Assembly (NCBI GenBank): GCA_037176905.1
Contig: JBBBWG010001282.1
Span: forward strand, 1 to 35,485
Length of the DNA stretch: 35,485 nt
Source of the DNA: Azolla pinnata
Lineage: Eukaryota > Streptophyta > Polypodiopsida > Salviniales > Salviniaceae
Direction of reading: 5' to 3'
In this document: piece by piece, positions 32,578-35,485 of the stretch
Layout: each line of letters begins with the position of its first letter
How positions within the stretch are numbered: the stretch's first letter is position 1
Notes under the pieces: generated by a model
The model's input: only the letters and a program-made list of their open reading frames with translations
Databases searched by the model: none
Told to the model about the DNA's origin: nothing
Translations under genes and position numbers: made by a program

Positions 32578-35485
32578 TTACTGGGCAGCCTGGGACTTCC
32601 TCTGGGCAATGTCCTGGGCCAACTTCGTCCGCAGCTCGCGCCGCAGTATCTTGCCGGTCGGCGACTTGGGGATGGTGTCCACAAAGTAGACCTTGCAAAT
32701 CCTCTTGTAGAAGACCACCTTCGTTCGTCACAAAGAAAACCCCGCGATCAAAAACTCCAGACAAAGCATGTTATTAAAAAAGGCTGATAAATCTTAATCG
32801 GCGTCAGGGTGTGTAGACGTCCAAGTCACCTGTGCCGCGATGTATTTCTTGATCTCCTCCTCGCTGATGTCGCTCCCGTTGGACCTCACCACAAACGCCA
32901 CCGGCATCTCGCCGACTGCATCGTCCGGCTCCCTGTCGCAAAAAAGCACCAAGCCGACGATTTTTTCGTTCTCGAGTTCGATCCGAGTTCAATCAAAGGT
33001 CTCTCGATCAGAGAGAGAGAGAGAGATCTGCAAGCCTCTCCTCGAGTCAGACTCTAAGACTTACGGGACGACGGCTGCGTCGTGGATGGACGGGTGCGCG
33101 ATCAGCATCGCTTCCAGTTCTGCTGGAGGCACCTGCGCGTCCAAACTCTTCTTTGATCAAAACTATAGGTAGATTTTCTAATGATCGTTCTTTTGAAGGT
33201 CAGAAAATATGACCTATGAGATCAGAAACAATACATTGTGCGTGGTACGTTCGGTTGTGAGTAGTGACTCTCGATGTCTTTTATGCGATATAGTAGCAAA
33301 GTAGTATAGTCGTACTCTGACGAGTACCCGTTCGTTATGTGGTCTTCTGGTGCCCCTTCCCCAACGTACCTGGAAGCCTTTGTACTTGATGATCTCCTTC
33401 ACGCGGTCGATGATGAACACCTCGTCGTCGTCGTCGATGAAGCCGATGTCGCCCGTGTGGAGCCAGCCGTCCTTGTCGATCGTCAGCGCCGTCGCTTCGG
33501 GATTGTTCAGGTAGCCTGGGGAGGCAGAACCAGGATCGCGATTCACAAAATCGACCAGAGTTCCGCCCACAGAAGAAGCAGAAGCAGAAGCAGAAGCAGA
33601 AGCAGAAGCAGAAGCGGAAGCACTGGACATCGACGACGATGAAAGACTTGAGTGTAACATTTGTTTATACCTTTCATGATCTGCTTCCCGCGGATGCAGA
33701 TCTCACCGGGCTGGTTGTAGGAGACGGACAAGCCCGTCTCGGTGTCGACGACCTTCATCTCGGCGTTGCGCACGACCGTCCCCGCGGAGCCGGGCTTGAC
33801 GGGCGTGGGATACTTGGCGAACGACATGCACATCGACAGCACGGGGCCCGCCTCCGTCATTCCGTAGCCCTGGACAAAACGTCGAGACCGGAACCACAAG
33901 ACATATTATTTAGCATCCCAAGACTTGGATCCAGCCAGCAATCGATCGGCTTCCGCATCCAAATCGTAAGCTTCTTCTTTTAAATCTTTCCGCGAAGATG
34001 GCGTGTCCTTGTTCTTTTCGTTTCCATCCATGACGCACATCTACCGCATCGATGAGAGATGTGACAACAAAAGAATGGAGGACACAGCGGAGTCTCTAGC
34101 ATACGATGAGATGGAAGCAAATGCCCCCTCGATGCGTCTACTACTAACGTTCTTCTTCGCTCTATTATGATAGAGCGCCGTGTGAATCGGAAGGGTGTTC
34201 TATGCCAATGCCCTTCCTAAACCCTAAACCCTAAACCCTAAACCCTAAACGCCCTTTGTTTTTTTCCCACCTTGTTGTATGTGGTTATTTTCTTCTGATC
34301 TGTTTAATTTGTTTTGTATGTACCAGTCTCTCGATTAGAGCGCCCTCTCTAAATACAACGCCCTAAACAAACAGGGATGTGATTCGGACGCATCGGCCAC
34401 ACACAACGCGGCAGGCGTTGAATTGGAGCGGATACGTCAGAACAATCATCCCCGCCCGACGATGGGCCACAACGCGGTGGGGAATCGGATCGGGAAACGG
34501 GCACACGTCAGAACCATCGGCGGCGACGATCGGGCACGAAGCGCGGCGGGCGTCGTGTGGCACGGAGTAGAGCGGGACACGGGGGTCGGAATGATCGCGA
34601 GCGGTGCGGCGGACGGCGGCGGACGGGGGAAAAAAGAAAAAAGGAGGAGGAGGAGAAAGGGAAAGAATGGATGGAAACCTGGCCGATGACGGCGTTGGGC
34701 AGGCATTGGCGGAGGGCGTCCTCGAGCGCGTTGCCCATGGGCGCGGCGCCCGAGAGGACCTTGCGGACGGAGGAGAGGTCGTAGGCGGGCGTGGAGGGGC
34801 ACTTGGTGAGGGCGTGGACGATGGGCGGGACGACGGCGAGGACGGTGACGCGGCGGCGCTGGACGAGCTCCAGGAGGCCGACGGCGTCGAAGCGGCGCAT
34901 GATGGCGACGGCGGCGCCGGCGCGGAGCGAGCAGAGCAGCACCGAGTTGAGGCTGAAGATGTGGAGGAGCGGGAGCACGCAGAGCACGGTGTCGGAGGGC
35001 GAGAGGTGGAGGTTGGGGTTGTCGCCGTCGACCTGCTGCGCGACGCTCGTCACGAGCGAGCGGTGCGTCAGCATCACGCCCTTCGGGAGGCCGGTGGTGC
35101 CCGACGAGTACGGGAGCGCGACGACGTCGTCGGGGTCGATCGCGGGCCGTCGGAAGCCAACCACGGCGTCGTCCGCCGCCGGCGACGGCCTCTTCCCGAT
35201 CAACGCCGACACGTGGTCGTACCCCTCCCTCTCCTCGTCGATCGTCATGATCCTGATGTGCGCCTCGCACTCCTCCGCGAGCTTCTCCACGTACTCCGCC
35301 TGCGTCACGATCAGCTTCGCCGCGCACGACCTCACCTGCCGGTGGATCTCCGCGGGCTTGTACAGCGGGTTCGCCGTCGTCGCCACCGCGCCCGCCATCG
35401 CCGCCCCCAGGAACACGAACACGAACTCCGCGCAGTTGGGCAGCAGCAGCATCACGACGTCGCCGCGGCCCACGCCCAGCGCCGG
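32578..35485 (-). CDS. 4CL: 4-coumarate:CoA ligase, partial (5' end beyond window)
   Basis: Six exons on the minus strand: 35485-34679 (5' end cut by the window), 33869-33671, 33515-33370, 33132-33065, 32932-32830 and 32718-32578. They join in frame to 487 codons plus TAA; compared with about 540 aa for the family, some 55 N-terminal residues are missing. The enzyme activates hydroxycinnamic acids with ATP to form CoA thioesters, the branch point to lignin and flavonoids, in the cytosol. Box I of the adenylate-forming family reads [11 protein letters not shown] (about 35080-35112). The [10 protein letters not shown] motif opens exon 2, and Box II is GEICIRG. The hinge region reads [16 protein letters not shown], and the catalytic-lysine motif [13 protein letters not shown] is in the last exon. 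The substrate-pocket segment reads HIFSLNS where most 4CLs have HIY. Exon 1 is extremely GC-rich. I judge it a true 4CL rather than a peroxisomal 4CL-like protein, because the 4CL signatures are complete and the C-terminus (AAQ) lacks an SKL-type signal. Confidence 0.93.
33574..33620. repeat. (GCAGAA)n hexanucleotide in 4CL intron
   Basis: About seven GCAGAA units in the intron between 4CL exons at 33671 and 33515. Read through on the minus strand it would give Ser-Ala repeats, but the flanking GT and AG place it in an intron. Confidence 0.85.
34216..34250. repeat. Interstitial telomere repeat (CCCTAAA)n in 4CL intron
   Basis: Almost five perfect head-to-tail CCCTAAA units, the standard plant telomere repeat, in the intron 33870-34678. 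On the transcribed strand they read TTTAGGG. Confidence 0.95.

Overview
This is nuclear DNA from a flowering plant. The genes are interrupted by short GT-AG introns and belong to plant families: an LRR receptor kinase tail, WRKY and NAC transcription factors, 4-coumarate:CoA ligase and a plant-type FHA/coiled-coil protein. Plant-type telomere repeats (CCCTAAA) and decayed Ty1/copia and LINE-like elements are also present. The strongly GC-rich exons of the receptor kinase and 4CL, next to AT-rich genes such as the FHA gene, are a pattern common in monocots. That is an inference; I cannot name the species.

Layout: (1) 1-131, plus strand, the last codons of an LRR-XI-like receptor kinase. (2) 132-2026, intergenic DNA with simple repeats and a perfect 147-bp tandem duplication. 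(3) 2027-6093, minus strand, a 12-exon gene for an FHA-domain, coiled-coil protein of 642 aa; all exon phases join cleanly. (4) 6094-11472, AT-rich DNA with a probable solo copia-type LTR, an array of diverged ~245-bp repeats broken by a LINE-like remnant, and no intact gene. (5) 11473-12784, minus strand, a compact three-exon WRKY gene (252 aa, subgroup IIc-like, possibly WRKY49-like). Its short exons make it easy to miss. (6) 12785-22158, AT-rich DNA with Ty1/copia fragments in both orientations, microsatellites and a ~307-bp diverged duplication. (7) 22159-27234, minus strand, a three-exon NAC gene of the NAM/CUC type coding for an exceptionally long protein (804 aa). Low-complexity inserts split its DNA-binding domain. 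(8) 27235-32577, promoter and intergenic DNA rich in GCAT, GAGAA and GTT repeats. (9) 32578-35485, minus strand, the last six exons of a 4-coumarate:CoA ligase gene, cut by the window end.

The genes are ordinary independent plant transcription units and form no operon or cluster. The most unusual object is the NAC gene. It has a 516-bp in-frame, stop-free segment with GT-AG ends inside the NAC domain (a candidate exitron), an Asn-Pro-rich tail encoded by telomere-like TTAGGG repeats, and a leader with several minimal upstream ORFs. I found no clear evidence for a wholly new biological system. Splice sites were placed by eye from GT/AG signals, reading frame and remembered family patterns, without transcript data.
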